NCBI GenBank assembly: GCA_963966185.1
Contig: CAWZYM010000129.1
Location: 310,001-374,000, forward strand
Origin: Rhabditoides inermis
Taxonomy: Eukaryota; Nematoda; Chromadorea; Rhabditida; Rhabditidae
Direction: 5' to 3'
DNA length: 64,000 nucleotides
This document shows positions 10,091-23,397 of the stretch, in pieces. The number at the start of each line of letters is the position of its first letter. Positions within the stretch are counted from its first letter, which is position 1. The notes beneath the pieces are model-generated. The model made no database searches, was not told the DNA's origin, and was given only the letters and a program-made list of their open reading frames with translations. A program made the position numbers and the translations under genes.

Positions 10091-13000
10091 AACACATTGT
10101 AGTATGCAGTTTGACTCGACCTCCCAAACGCGACGGTCGAGAGAATGTGGCCGGGCATTATTGTTAGAACGACTATGGTAAAGAGAAGGACGGTTAGAGC
10201 AGTTCATTTTTCTGTTCTCTAAAAATGCCCATAGCTAATTGGTCGGGCACTTCTCGAGAAAACACATTGTAGTATGCAGTTTGACTCGATTTCCCAAACG
10301 CGACGGTCGAGAGAAGATGGCCGGGCCTTTTTGTTAGAACGACTGTGGTAAAGAAAAAGACGGTTAGAGCAGTTTATTTTTATGTTTTCTAAAAATTCTC
10401 ATAGCTGATTGGTCGGGCACTTCTCGAGAAAACACATTGTAGTATGCAGTTTGACTCGACCTCCCAAACGCGACGGTCGAGAGAAGATGGCCGGGCATAT
10501 TTGTTGGAACGACTATGGTAAAGAAAAAGACGGTTAGAACAGTTCATTTTCCTGTTCTCTAAATTTGCCCATAGCTCATTGGTCGGGCACTTCTCGAGAA
10601 AAAAACACATTGTAGTATGCAGTTTGACTCGATCTCCCAAACGCGACGGTCGAGAGAAGATGGCCGGGCATATTTGTTAGAACGACTATGGTAAAGAAAA
10701 AGACAGTTAGAGCAGTTCATCTTCATGTTCTCCAAAAATGCCCTTAGCTCATTGGTCAGGCACTTCTCGAGAAAACACATTGTAGTATGCAGTTTGACTC
10801 GATCTCCCAAACGCGACGGTCGAGAGAAGATGGCCGGGCATATTTGTTAGAACGACTAAGATAAAGAAAAAGACAGTTAGAGCAGTTCATTTTCATGTTC
10901 TCCAAAAATGCCCATAGCTCATTGGTCGGGCACTTCTCGAGAAAACACATTGTAGTACGCAGTTTGACTCAACTTCCCAAACGCGACGGTCGAGAGAAGA
11001 TGGCCGGGCATATTTGTTGGAACGACTATGGTAAAGAAAAAGACGGTTAGAGCAGTTCATTTTCCTGTTCTCTAAAAATGCCCATAGCTAATTGATCGGG
11101 CACTTCTCGAGAAAACACATTGTAGTATGCAGTTTGACTCGATTTCCCAAACGCGACGGTCGAGAGAAGATGGCCGGGCCTTTTTGTTAGAACGACTGTG
11201 GTAAAGAAAAAGACGGTTAGAGCAGTTTATTTTTATGTTTTCTAAAAATTCTCATAGCTCATTGGTCGGGCACTTCTCGAGAAAACACATTGTAGTATGC
11301 AGTTTGACTCGACCTCCCAAACGCGACGGTCGAGAGAAGATGGCCGGGCATAATTGTTAGAACGACTGTGGTAAAGAGTAAGACGGTTAGAGCAGTTCAT
11401 TTTTCTGTTCTTTGAAAATGCCCATAGCTCATTGGTCAGGCACTTCTCGAGAAAACACATTGTAGTATGCAGTTTGACTCGATCTCCCAAACGCGACGGT
11501 CGAGAGAAGATGGCCGGGCATATTTGTTGGAACGACTATGGTAAAGAAAAAGACGGTTAGAACAGTTCATTTTCCTGTTCTCTAAATTTGCCCATAGCTC
11601 ATTGGTCGGGCACTTCTCGAGAAAAAAAACACATTGTAGTATGCAGTTTGACTCGATCTCCCAAACGCGACGGTCGAGAGAAGATGGCCGGGCCTTTTTG
11701 TTAGAACGACTGTGGTAAAGAAAAAGACGGTTAGAGCAGTTTATTTTTATGTTTTCTAAAATATCTCATAGCTCATTGGTCGGGCACTTCTCGAGAAAAC
11801 ACATTGTAGTATGCAGTTTGACTCGATCTCCCAAACGCGACGGTCGAGAGAAGATGGCCGGGCATATTTGTTGGAACGACTATGGTAAAGAAAAAGACGG
11901 TTAGAACAGTTCATTTTCCTGTTCTCTAAATTTGCCCATAGCTCATTGGTCGGGCACTTCTCGAGAAAAAACACATTGTAGTATGCAGTTTGACTCGATC
12001 TCCCAAACGCGACGGTCGAGAGAAGATGGCCGGGCATATTTGTTAGAACGACTATGGTAAAGAAAAAGACAGTTAGAGCAGTTCATCTTCATGTTCTCCA
12101 AAAATGCCCTTAGCTCATTGGTCAGGCACTTCTCGAGAAAACACATTGTAGTATGCAGTTTGACTCGATCTCCCAAACGCGACGGTCGAGAGAAGATGGC
12201 CGGGCATATTTGTTGGAACGACTATGGTAAAGAAAAAGACGGTTAGAGCAGTTCATTTTCCTGTTCTCAAAAATAGCCCATAGCTCATTGGTCGGGCACT
12301 TCTCGAGAAAACACATTGTAGTATGCAGTTTGACTCGATCTCCCAAACGCGACGGTCGAGAGAAGATGGCCGGGCATATTTGTTAGAACGACTATGGTAA
12401 AGAAAAAGACAGTTAGAGCAGTTCATCTTCATGTTCTCCAAAAATGCCCTTAGCTCATTGGTCAGGCACTTCTCGAGAAAACACATTGTAGTATGCAGTT
12501 TGACTCGATCTCTCAAACGCGACGGTCGAGAGAAGATGGCCGGGCATATTTGTTGGAACGACTATGGTAAAGAAAAAGACGGTTAGAGCAGTTCATTTTC
12601 CTGTTCTCAAAAATAGCCCATAGCTCATTGGTCGGGCACTTCTCGAGAAAACACATTGTAGTATGCAGTTTGACTCGATCTCCCAAACGCGACGGTCGAG
12701 AGAAGATGGCCGGGCCTTTTTGTTAGAACGACTGTGGTAAAGAAAAAGACGGTTAGAGCAGTTTATTTTTATGTTTTCTAAAAATTCTCATAGCTCATTG
12801 GTCGGGCACTTCTCGAGAAAACACATTGTAGTATGCAGTTTGACTCGATCTCCCAAACGCGACGGTCGAGAGAAGATGGCCGGGCATATTTGTTGGAACG
12901 ACTATGGTAAAGAAAAAGACGGTTAGAACAGTTCATTTTCCTGTTCTCTAAATTTGCCCATAGCTCATTGGTCGGGCACTTCTCGAGAAAAAAACACATT

Positions 13001-16000
13001 GTAGTATGCAGTTTGACTCGATCTCCCAAACGCGACGGTCGAGAGAAGATGGCCGGGCATATTTGTTAGAACGACTATGGTAAAGAAAAAGACAGTTAGA
13101 GCAGTTCATCTTCATGTTCTCCAAAAATGCCCTTAGCTCATTGGTCAGGCACTTCTCGAGAAAACACATTGTAGTATGCAGTTTGACTCGACCTCCCAAA
13201 CGCGACGGTCGAGAGAAGATGGCCGGGCCTTTTTGTTAGAACGACTGTGGTAAAGAAAAAGACGGTTAGAGCAGTTCATTTTTATGTTTTCTAAACATTC
13301 TCATAGCTCATTGGTCGGGCACTTCTCGAGAAAACACATTGTAGTATGCAGTTTGACTCGATCTCCCAAACGCGACGGTCGAGAGAAGATGGCCGGGCAT
13401 ATTTGTTAGAACGACTATGGTAAAGAAAAAGACAGTTAGAGCAGTTCATTTTCATGTTCTCCAAAAATGCCCTTAGCTCATTGGTCAGGCACTTCTCGAG
13501 AAAACACATTGTAGTATGCAGTTTGACTCGATCTCCCAAACGCGACGGTCGAGAGAAGATGGCCGGGCATATTTGTTGGAACGACTATGGTAAAGAAAAA
13601 AGACGGTTAGAGCAGTTCATTTTTATGTTTTCTAAACATTCTCATAGCTCATTGGTCGGGCACTTCTCGAGAAAACACATTGTAGTATGCAGTTTGACTC
13701 GATCTCCCAAACGCGACGGTCGAGAGAAGATGGCCGGGCCTTTTTGTTAGAACGACTGTGGTAAAGAAAAAGACGGTTAGCGTTAGAGCAGTTCATTTTT
13801 ATGTTTTCTAAAAATTCTCATAGCTCATTGGTCGGGCACTTCTCGAGAAAACACATTGTAGTATGCAGTTTGACTCGATCTCCCAAACGCGACGGTCGAG
13901 AGAAGATGGCCGGGCATATTTGTTAGAACGACTGTGGTAAAGAGAAAGACGGTTAGAGCAGTTTGTTTTTCTGTTCTTTGAAAATGCCCATAGCTCATTG
14001 GACGGGCACTTCTCGAGAAAACACATTGTAGTATACAGTATGACTCGATCTCCCAAACGCGACGGTCGAGAGAATGTGGCCGGGCATATTTGTTAGAACG
14101 ACTATGGTAAAAAAGACGGTTAGAGCAGTTCATTTTTCTGTTCTCTAAAAATGCCCATAGCTCATTGGTCGGGCACTTCTCGAGAAAACACATTGTAGTT
14201 TGCAGTATAACTCGATCTCCCAAACGCGACGGTCGAGAGAAGATGGCCGAACATAATTGTTAGAACGACTATGGTAAAGAAAAACACGGTTAGAGCAATA
14301 CATTTTTCTGTTCTTTGAAAGTGCCCATAGCTCATTGGTCGGGCACTTCTCGAGAAAACACATTGTAGTATGCAGTATGACTCGATCTCCCAAACGCGAC
14401 GGTCGAGAGAATGTGGCCGGGCATATTTGTTAGATCGACTATGGTAAAAAAAGACGGTTAGAGCAGTTCATTTTTCTGTTCTCTAAAAATGCCCATAGCT
14501 CATTGGTCGGGCACTTCTCGAGAAAACACATTGTAGTATGCAGTATGACTCGATCTCCCAAACGCGACGGTCGAGAGAAGATGGCCGGGCATAATTGTTA
14601 GAACGACTATGGTAAAGAAAAAGACAGTTAGAGCAGTTCATTTTTATGTTTTCTAAAAATGCCCTTAGCTCATTGGTCAGGCACTTCTCGAGAAAACACA
14701 TTGTAGTATGCAGTTTGACTCGATCTCCCAAACGCGACGGTCGAGAGAAGATGGCCGGGCATATTTGTTAGAACGACTATGGTAAAGAAAAAGACGGTTA
14801 GAGCAGTTCATTTTCCTGTTCTCTAAAAATGCCCATAGCTCATTTGTCGGGCACTTCTCGATAAAACACATTGTAGTATGCAGTTTGACTCGACCTCCCA
14901 AACGCGACGGTCGAGAGAATGTGGCCGGGCATTATTGTTAGAACGACTATGGTAAAGAGAAGGACGGTTAGAGCAGTTCATTTTTCTGTTCTTTGAAAGT
15001 GCCCATAGCTCATTGGTCGGGCACTTCTCGAGAAAACACATTGTAGTATGCAGTATGACTCGATCTCCCAAACGCGACGGTCGAGAGAAGATGGCCGGGC
15101 ATAATTGTTAGAACGACTATGGTAAAGAAAAATACAGTTAGAGCAGTTCATTTTTATGTTTTCTAAAAATGCCCTTAGCACATTGGTCAGGCACTTCTCG
15201 AGAAAACACATTGTAGTATGCAGTTTGACTCGATCTCCCAAACGCGACGGTCGAGAGAAGATGGCCGGGCATATTTGTTGGAACGACTATGGTAAAGAAA
15301 AAGACGGTTAGAGCAGTTCATTTTTATGTTTTCTAAACATTCTCATAGCTCATTGGTCGGGCACTTCTCGAGAAAACACATTGTAGTATGCAGTTTGACT
15401 CGATCTCCCAAACGCGACGGTCGAGAGAAGATGGCCGGGCCTTTTTGTTAGAACGACTGTGGTAAAGAAAAAGACGGTTAGCGTTAGAGCAGTTTATTTT
15501 TATGTTTTCTAAAAATTCTCATAGCTCATTGGTCGGGCACTTCTCGAGAAAACACATTGTAGTATGCAGTTTGACTCGACCTCCCAAACGCGACGGTCGA
15601 GAGAAGATGGCCAGGCATAATTGTTAGAACGACTGTGGTAAAGAGTAAGACGGTTAGAGCAGTTCATTTTTCTGTTCTTTGAAAATGCCCATAGCTCATT
15701 GGTCGGGCACTTCTCGAGAAAACACATTGTAGTATGCAGTTTGACTCGATCTCCCAAACGCGACGGTCGAGAGAAGATGGCCGGGCATATTTGTTAGAAC
15801 GACTAAGATAAAGAAAAAGACAGTTAGAGCAGTTCATTTTCATGTTCTCCAAAAATGCCCATAGCTCATTTGTCGGGCACTTCTCGAGAAAACACATTTT
15901 AGTACGCAGTTTGACTCAACTTCCCAAACGCGACGGTCGAGAGAAGATGGCCGGGCATATTTGTTGGAACGACTATGGTAAAGAAAAAGACGGTTAGAGC

Positions 16001-18070
16001 AGTTCATTTTCCTGTTCTCTAAAAATGCCCATAGCTAATTGGTCGGGCACTTCTCGAGAAAACACATTGTAGTATGCAGTTTGACTCGATTTCCCAAACG
16101 CGACGGTCGAGAGAAGATGGCCGGGCCTTTTTGTTAGAACGACTGTGGTAAAAAAAAGACGGTTAGAGCAGTTTATTTTTATGTTTTCTAAAAATTCTCA
16201 TAGCTCATTGGTCGGGCACTTCTCGAGAAAACACATTGTAGTATGCAGTTTGACTCGACCTCCCAAACGCGACGGTCGAGAGAAGATGGCCGGGCATAAT
16301 TGTTAGAACGACTGTGGTAAAGAGTAAGACGGTTAGAGCAGTTCATTTTTCTGTTCTTTGAAAATGCCCATAGCTCATTGGTCGGGCACTTCTCGAGAAA
16401 AAAAACACATTGTAGTATGCAGTTTGACTCGATCTCCCAAACGCGACGGTCGAGAGAAGATGGCCGGGCATATTTGTTAGAACGACTATGGTAAAGAAAA
16501 AGACAGTTAGAGCAGTTCATCTTCATGTTCTCCAAAAATGCCCTTAGCTCATTGGTCAGGCACTTCTCGAGAAAACACATTGTAGTATGCAGTTTGACTC
16601 GATCTCCCAAACGCGACGGTCGAGAGAAGATGGCCGGGCATATTTGTTGGAACGACTATGGTAAAGAAAAAGACGGTTAGAGCAGTTCATTTTCCTGTTC
16701 TCAAAAATAGCCCATAGCTCATTGGTCGGGCACTTCTCGAGAAAACACATTGTAGTATGCAGTTTGACTCGATCTCCCAAACGCGACGGTCGAGAGAAGA
16801 TGGCCGGGCCTTTTTGTTAGAACGACTGTGGTAAAGAAAAAGACGGTTAGAGCAGTTTATTTTTATGTTTTCTAAAAATTCTCATAGCTCATTGGTCGGG
16901 CACTTCTCGAGAAAACACATTGTAGTATGCAGTTTGACTCGACCTCCCAAACGCGACGGTCGAGAGAAGATGGCCGGGCATAATTGTTAGAACGACTGTG
17001 GTAAAGAGTAAGACGGTTAGAGCAGTTCATTTTTCTGTTCTTTGAAAATGCCCATAGCTCATTGGTCAGGCACTTCTCGAGAAAACACATTGTAGTATGC
17101 AGTTTGACTCGATCTCCCAAACGCGACGGTCGAGAGAAGATGGCCGGGCATATTTGTTGGAACGACTATGGTAAAGAAAAAGACGGTTAGAACAGTTCAT
17201 TTTCCTGTTCTCTAAATTTGCCCATAGCTCATTGGTCGGGCACTTCTCGAGAAAAAAACACATTGTAGTATGCAGTTTGACTCGATCTCCCAAACGCGAC
17301 GGTCGAGAGAAGATGGCCGGGCATATTTGTTAGAACGACTATGGTAAAGAAAAAGACAGTTAGAGCAGTTCATCTTCATGTTCTCCAAAAATGCCCTTAG
17401 CTCATTGGTCAGGCACTTCTCGAGAAAACACATTGTAGTATGCAGTTTGACTCGACCTCCCAAACGCGACGGTCGAGAGAAGATGGCCGGGCCTTTTTGT
17501 TAGAACGACTGTGGTAAAGAAAAAGACGGTTAGAGCAGTTCATTTTTATGTTTTCTAAACATTCTCATAGCTCAATGGTCGGGCACTTCTCGAGAAAACA
17601 CATTGTAGTATGCAGTTTGACTCGATCTCCCAAACGCGACGGTCGAGAGAAGATGGCCGGGCATATTTGTTAGAACGACTATGGTAAAGAAAAAGACAGT
17701 TAGAGCAGTTCATTTTCATGTTCTCCAAAAATGCCCTTAGCTCATTGGTCAGGCACTTCTCGAGAAAACACATTGTAGTATGCAGTTTGACTCGATCTCC
17801 CAAACGCGACGGTCGAGAGAAGATGGCCGGGCATATTTGTTGGAACGACTATGGTAAAGAAAAAGACGGTTAGATCAGTTCATTTTTATGTTTTCTAAAC
17901 ATTCTCATAGCTCATTGGTCGGGCACTTCTCGAGAAAACACATTGTAGTATGCAGTTTGACTCGATCTCCCAAACGCGACGGTCGAGAGAAGATGGCCGG
18001 GCCTTTTTGTTAGAACGAATGTGGTAAAGAAAAAGACGGTTAGCGTTAGAGCAGTTCATTTTTATGTTTT
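10091..18070 (+). repeat. Mosaic satellite zone with long-range duplicated blocks
   Basis: Monomers carrying GTTGGAACGAC, GGGCCTTTTT, GGTTAGAACAG, CTCAAAAATAGCCC and lengthened terminal A tracts (6-8 A, for example near 10,595, 11,625 and 11,966) are shuffled here. The block at about 12,820-14,411 recurs at 17,083-18,674 (offset 4,263-4,264). A piece at 10,389-10,810 matches 12,778-13,199 (offset 2,389), and 12,122-12,346 matches 16,556-16,780 (offset 4,434). There is no single regular HOR period. Confidence 0.75.
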
Positions 18071-21000
18071 CTAAAAATTCTCATAGCTCATTGGTCGGGC
18101 ACTTCTCGAGAAAACACATTGTAGTATGCAGTTTGACTCGATCTCCCAAACGCGACGGTCGAGAGAAGATGGCCGGACATATTTGTTAGAACGACTGTGG
18201 TAAAGAGAAAGACGGTTAGAGCAGTTTGTTTTTCTGTTCTTTGAAAATGCCCATAGCTCATTGGTCGGGCACTTCTCGAGAAAACACATTGTAGTATACA
18301 GTATGACTCGATCTCCCAAACGCGACGGTCGAGAGAATGTGGCCGGGCATATTTGTTAGAACGACTATGGTAAAAAAGACGGTTAGAGCAGTTCATTTTT
18401 CTGTTCTCTAAAAATGCCCATAGCTCATTGGTCGGGCACTTCTCGAGAAAACACATTGTAGTTTGCAGTATGACTCGATCTCCCAAACGCGACGGTCGAG
18501 AGAAGATGGCCGAACATAATTGTTAGAACGACTATGGTAAAGAAAAACACGGTTAGAGCAATACATTTTTCTGTTCTTTGAAAGTGCCCATAGCTCATTG
18601 GTCGGGCACTTCTCGAGAAAACACATTGTAGTATGCAGTATGACTCGATCTCCCAAACGCGACGGTCGAGAGAAGATGGCCGGGCATAATTGTTAGAACG
18701 ACTATGGTAAAGAAAAAGACAGTTAGAGCAGTTCATTTTTATGTTTTCTAAAAATGCCCTTAGCTCATTGGTCAGGCACTTCTCGAGAAAACACATTGTA
18801 GTATGCAGTTTGACTCGATCTCCCAAACGCGACGGTCGAGAGAAGATGGCCGGGCATATTTGTTAGAACGACTGTGGTAAAGAGAAAGACGGTTAGAGCA
18901 GTTTGTTTTTCTGTTCTTTGAAAATGCCCATAGCTCATTGGTCGGGCACTTCTCGAGAAAACACATTGTAGTATACAGTATGACTCGATCTCCCAAACGC
19001 GACGGTCGAGAGAATGTGGCCGGGCATATTTGTTAGAACGACTATGGTAAAAAAGACGGTTAGAGCAGTTCATTTTTCTGTTCTCTAAAAATGCCCATAG
19101 CTCATTGGTCGGGCACTTCTCGAGAAAACACATTGTAGTTTGCAGTATGACTCGATCTCCCAAACGCGACGGTCGAGAGAAGATGGCCGAACATAATTGT
19201 TAGAACGACTATGGTAAAGAAAAACACGGTTAGAGCAATACATTTTTCTGTTCTTTGAAAGTGCCCATAGCTCATTGGTCGGGCACTTCTCGAGAAAACA
19301 CATTGTAGTATGCAGTATGACTCGATCTCCCAAACGCGACGGTCGAGAGAAGATGGCCGGGCATAATTGTTAGAACGACTATGGTAAAGAAAAAGACAGT
19401 TAGAGCAGTTCATTTTTATGTTTTCTAAAAATGCCCTTAGCTCATTGGTCAGGCACTTCTCGAGAAAACACATTGTAGTATGCAGTTTGACTCGATCTCC
19501 CAAACGCGACGGTCGAGAGAAGATGGCCGGGCATATTTGTTAGAACGACTGTGGAAAAAAAAGACGGTTAGAGCAGTTCATTTTTCTGTTCTCTAAAAAT
19601 GCCCATAGCTCATTGGTCGGGCACTTCTCGAGAAAACACATTGTAGTATACAGTATGACTCGATCTCGCAAACGCGACGGTCGAGAGAATGTGGCCGGGC
19701 ATATTTGTTAGAACGACTATGGTAAAAAAGACGGTTAGAGCAGTTCATTTTTCTGTTCTCTAAAAATGCCCATAGCTCATTGGTCGGGCACTTCTCGAGA
19801 AAACACATTGTAGTTTGCAGTATGACTCGATCTCCCAAACGCGACGGTCGAGAGAAGATGGCCGAACATAATTGTTAGAACGACTATGGTAAAGAAAAAC
19901 ACGGTTAGAGCAATACATTTTTCTGTTCTTTGAAAGTGCCCATAGCTCATTGGTCGGGCACTTCTCGAGAAAACACATTGTAGTATGCAGTATGACTCGA
20001 TCTCCCAAACGCGACGGTCGAGAGAAGATGGCCGGGCATAATTGTTAGAACGACTATGGTAAAGAAAAAGACAGTTAGAGCAGTTCATTTTTATGTTTTC
20101 TAAAAATGCCCTTAGCTCATTGGTCAGGCACTTCTCGAGAAAACACATTGTAGTATGCAGTTTGACTCGATCTCCCAAACGCGACGGTCGAGAGAAGATG
20201 GCCGGGCATATTTGTTAGAACGACTGTGGTAAAGAGAAAGACGGTTAGAGCAGTTTGTTTTTCTGTTCTTTGAAAATGCCCATAGCTCATTGGTCGGGCA
20301 CTTCTCGAGAAAACACATTGTAGTATACAGTATGACTCGATCTCGCAAACGCGACGGTCGAGAGAATGTGGCCGGGCATATTTGTTAGAACGACTATGGA
20401 AAAAAAAGACGGTTAGAGCAGTTCATTTTTCTGTTCTCTAAAAATGCCCATAGCTCATTGGTCGGGCACTTCTCGAGAAAACACATTGTAGTTTGCAGTA
20501 TGACTCGATCTCCCAAACGCGACGGTCGAGAGAAGATGGCCGAACATAATTGTTAGAACGACTATGGTAAAGAAAAACACGGTTAGAGCAATACATTTTT
20601 CTGTTCTTTGAAAGTGCCCATAGCTCATTGGTCGGGCACTTCTCGAGAAAACACATTGTAGTATGCAGTATGACTCGATCTCCCAAACGCGACGGTCGAG
20701 AGAAGATGGCCGGGCATAATTGTTAGAACGACTATGGTAAAGAAAAAGACAGTTAGAGCAGTTCATTTTTATGTTTTCTAAAAATGCCCTTAGCTCATTG
20801 GTCAGGCACTTCTCGAGAAAACACATTGTAGTATGCAGTTTGACTCGATCTCCCAAACGCGACGGTCGAGAGAAGATGGCCGGGCATATTTGTTAGAACG
20901 ACTATGGTAAAGAAAAAGACGGTTAGAGCAGTTCATTTTCCTGTTCTCTAAAAATGCCCATAGCTCATTGGTCGGGCACTTCTCGATAAAACACATTGTA

Positions 21001-23397
21001 GTATGCAGTTTGACTCGACCTCCCAAACGCGACGGTCGAGAGAATGTGGCCGGGCATTATTGTTAGAACGACTATGGTAAAGAGAAGGACGGTTAGAGCA
21101 GTTCATTTTTCTGTTCTCTAAAAATGCCCATAGCTAATTGGTCGGGCACTTCTCGAGAAAACACATTGTAGTATGCAGTTTGACTCGATTTCCCAAACGC
21201 GACGGTCGAGAGAAGATGGCCGGGCATATTTGTTGGAACGACTATGGTAAAGAAAAAGACGGTTAGAGCAGTTCATTTTTATGTTTTCTAAACATTCTCA
21301 TAGCTCATTGGTCGGGCACTTCTCGAGAAAACACATTGTAGTATGCAGTTTGACTCGATCTCCCAAACGCGACGGTCGAGAGAAGATGGCCGTGCCTTTT
21401 TGTTAGAACGACTGTGGTAAAGAGAAAGACGGTTAGAGCAGTTTGTTTTTCTGTTCTTTGAAAATGCCCATAGCTCATTGGTCGGGCACTTCTTGAGAAA
21501 ACACATTGTAGTATACAGTATGACTCGATCTCCCAAACGCGACGGTCGAGAGAATGTGGCCGGGCATATTTGTTAGAACGACTATGGTAAAAAAGACGGT
21601 TAGAGCAGTTCATTTTTCTGTTCTCTAAAAATGCCCATAGCTCATTGGTCGGGCACTTCTCGAGAAAACACATTGTAGTTTGCAGTATGACTCGATCTCC
21701 CAAACGCGACGGTCGAGAGAAGATGGCCGAACATAATTGTTAGAACGACTATGGTAAAGAAAAACACGGTTAGAGCAATACATTTTTCTGTTCTTTGAAA
21801 GTGCCCATAGCTCATTGGTCGGGCACTTCTCGAGAAAACACATTGTAGTATGCAGTATGACTCGATCTCCCAAACGCGACGGTCGAGAGAAGATGGCCGG
21901 GCATAATTGTTAGAACGACTATGGTAAAGAAAAAGACAGTTAGAGCAGTTCATTTTTATGTTTTCTAAAAATGCCCTTAGCTCATTGGTTAGGCACTTCT
22001 CGAGAAAACACATTGTAGTATGCAGTTTGACTCGATCTCCCAAACGCGACGGTCGAGAGAAGATGGCCGGGCATATTTGTTAGAACGACTGTGGTAAAGA
22101 GAAAGACGGTTAGAGCAGTTTGTTTTTCTGTTCTTTGAAAATGCCCATAGCTCATTGGTCGGGCACTTCTCGAGAAAACACATTGTAGTATACAGTATGA
22201 CTCGATCTCCCAAACGCGACGGTCGAGAGAATGTGGCCGGGCATATTTGTTAGAACGACTATGGTAAAAAAGACGGTTAGAGCAGTTCATTTTTCTGTTC
22301 TCTAAAAATGCCCATAGCTCATTGGTCGGGCACTTCTCGAGAAAACACATTGTAGTTTGCAGTATGACTCGATCTCCCAAACGCGACGGTCGAGAGAAGA
22401 TGGCCGAACATAATTGTTAGAACGACTATGGTAAAGAAAAACACGGTTAGAGCAATACATTTTTCTGTTCTTTGAAAGTGCCCATAGCTCATTGGTCGGG
22501 CACTTCTCGAGAAAACACATTGTAGTATGCAGTATGACTCGATCTCCCAAACGCGACGGTCGAGAGAAGATGGCCGGGCATAATTGTTAGAACGACTATG
22601 GTAAAGAAAAAGACAGTTAGAGCAGTTCATGTTTATGTTTTCTAAAAATGCCCTTAGCTCATTGGTCAGGCACTTCTCGAGAAAACACATTGTAGTATGC
22701 AGTTTGACTCGATCTCCCAAACGCGACGGTCGAGAGAAGATGGCCGGGCATATTTGTTAGAACGACTGTGGTAAAGAGAAAGACGGTTAGAGCAGTTTGT
22801 TTTTCTGTTCTTTGAAAATGCCCATAGCTCATTGGTCGGGCACTTCTCGAGAAAACACATTGTAGTATACAGTATGACTCGATCTCCCAAACGCGACGGT
22901 CGAGAGAATGTGGCCGGGCATATTTGTTAGAACGACTATGGTAAAAAAGACGGTTAGAGCAGTTCATTTTTCTGTTCTCTAAAAATGCCCATAGCTCATT
23001 GGTCGGGTACTTCTCGAGAAAACACATTGTAGTTTGCAGTATGACTCGATCTCCCAAACGCGACGGTCGAGACAAGATGGCCGAACATAATTGTTAGAAC
23101 GACTATGGTAAAGAAAAACACGGTTAGAGCAATACATTTTTCTGTTCTTTGAAAGTGCGCATAGCTCATTGGTCGGGCACTTCTCGAGAAAACACATTGT
23201 AGTATGCAGTATGACTCGATCTCCCAAACGCGACGGTCGAGAGAAGATGGCCGGGCATAATTGTTAGAACGACTATGGTAAAGAAAAAGACAGTTAGAGC
23301 AGTTCATTTTTATGTTTTCTAAAAATGCCCTTAGCTCATTGGTCAGGCACTTCTCGAGAAAACACATTGTAGTATGCAGTTTGACTCGACCTCCCAA
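18071..23397 (+). repeat. Regular 677-bp 4-monomer HOR (A-B-C-D)
   Basis: Monomer A has GACTGTGG with GAGAAAGACGG and GTTTGTTTTTC. B has TATACAGTATG, GAATGTGG and a 3-bp-shorter A tract. C has TTTGCAGTATG, CCGAACATAATTG and GCAATACATT. D has GGGCATAATTG, GACAGTTAG and CTTAGC with GGTCAGGC. C falls at 18510, 19187, 19862, 20540, 21727, 22404 and 23081, spacings of 677, 675, 678, 1,187, 677 and 677. The 1,187-bp gap is one unit plus three monomers. An A/B hybrid with A lost occurs near 19,550, and CTCGATCTCGC is shared by the units at about 19,662 and 20,337. Confidence 0.92.
20860..21370 (+). repeat. Three-monomer expansion inside the 4-mer HOR
   Basis: Between two otherwise regular units there are three extra monomers (510 bp). 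They carry TTCATTTTCC plus CTCGATAAAA, then GAATGTGG plus GAGAAGGACGG and CTAATTGG, then GTTGGAACGAC with TCTAAACATTC. The first two are in the same order as in the 1-6 kb cassettes. The following A-type monomer starts with a unique CCGTGCCTTTTT hybrid. This looks like unequal exchange between HOR types. Confidence 0.7.
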
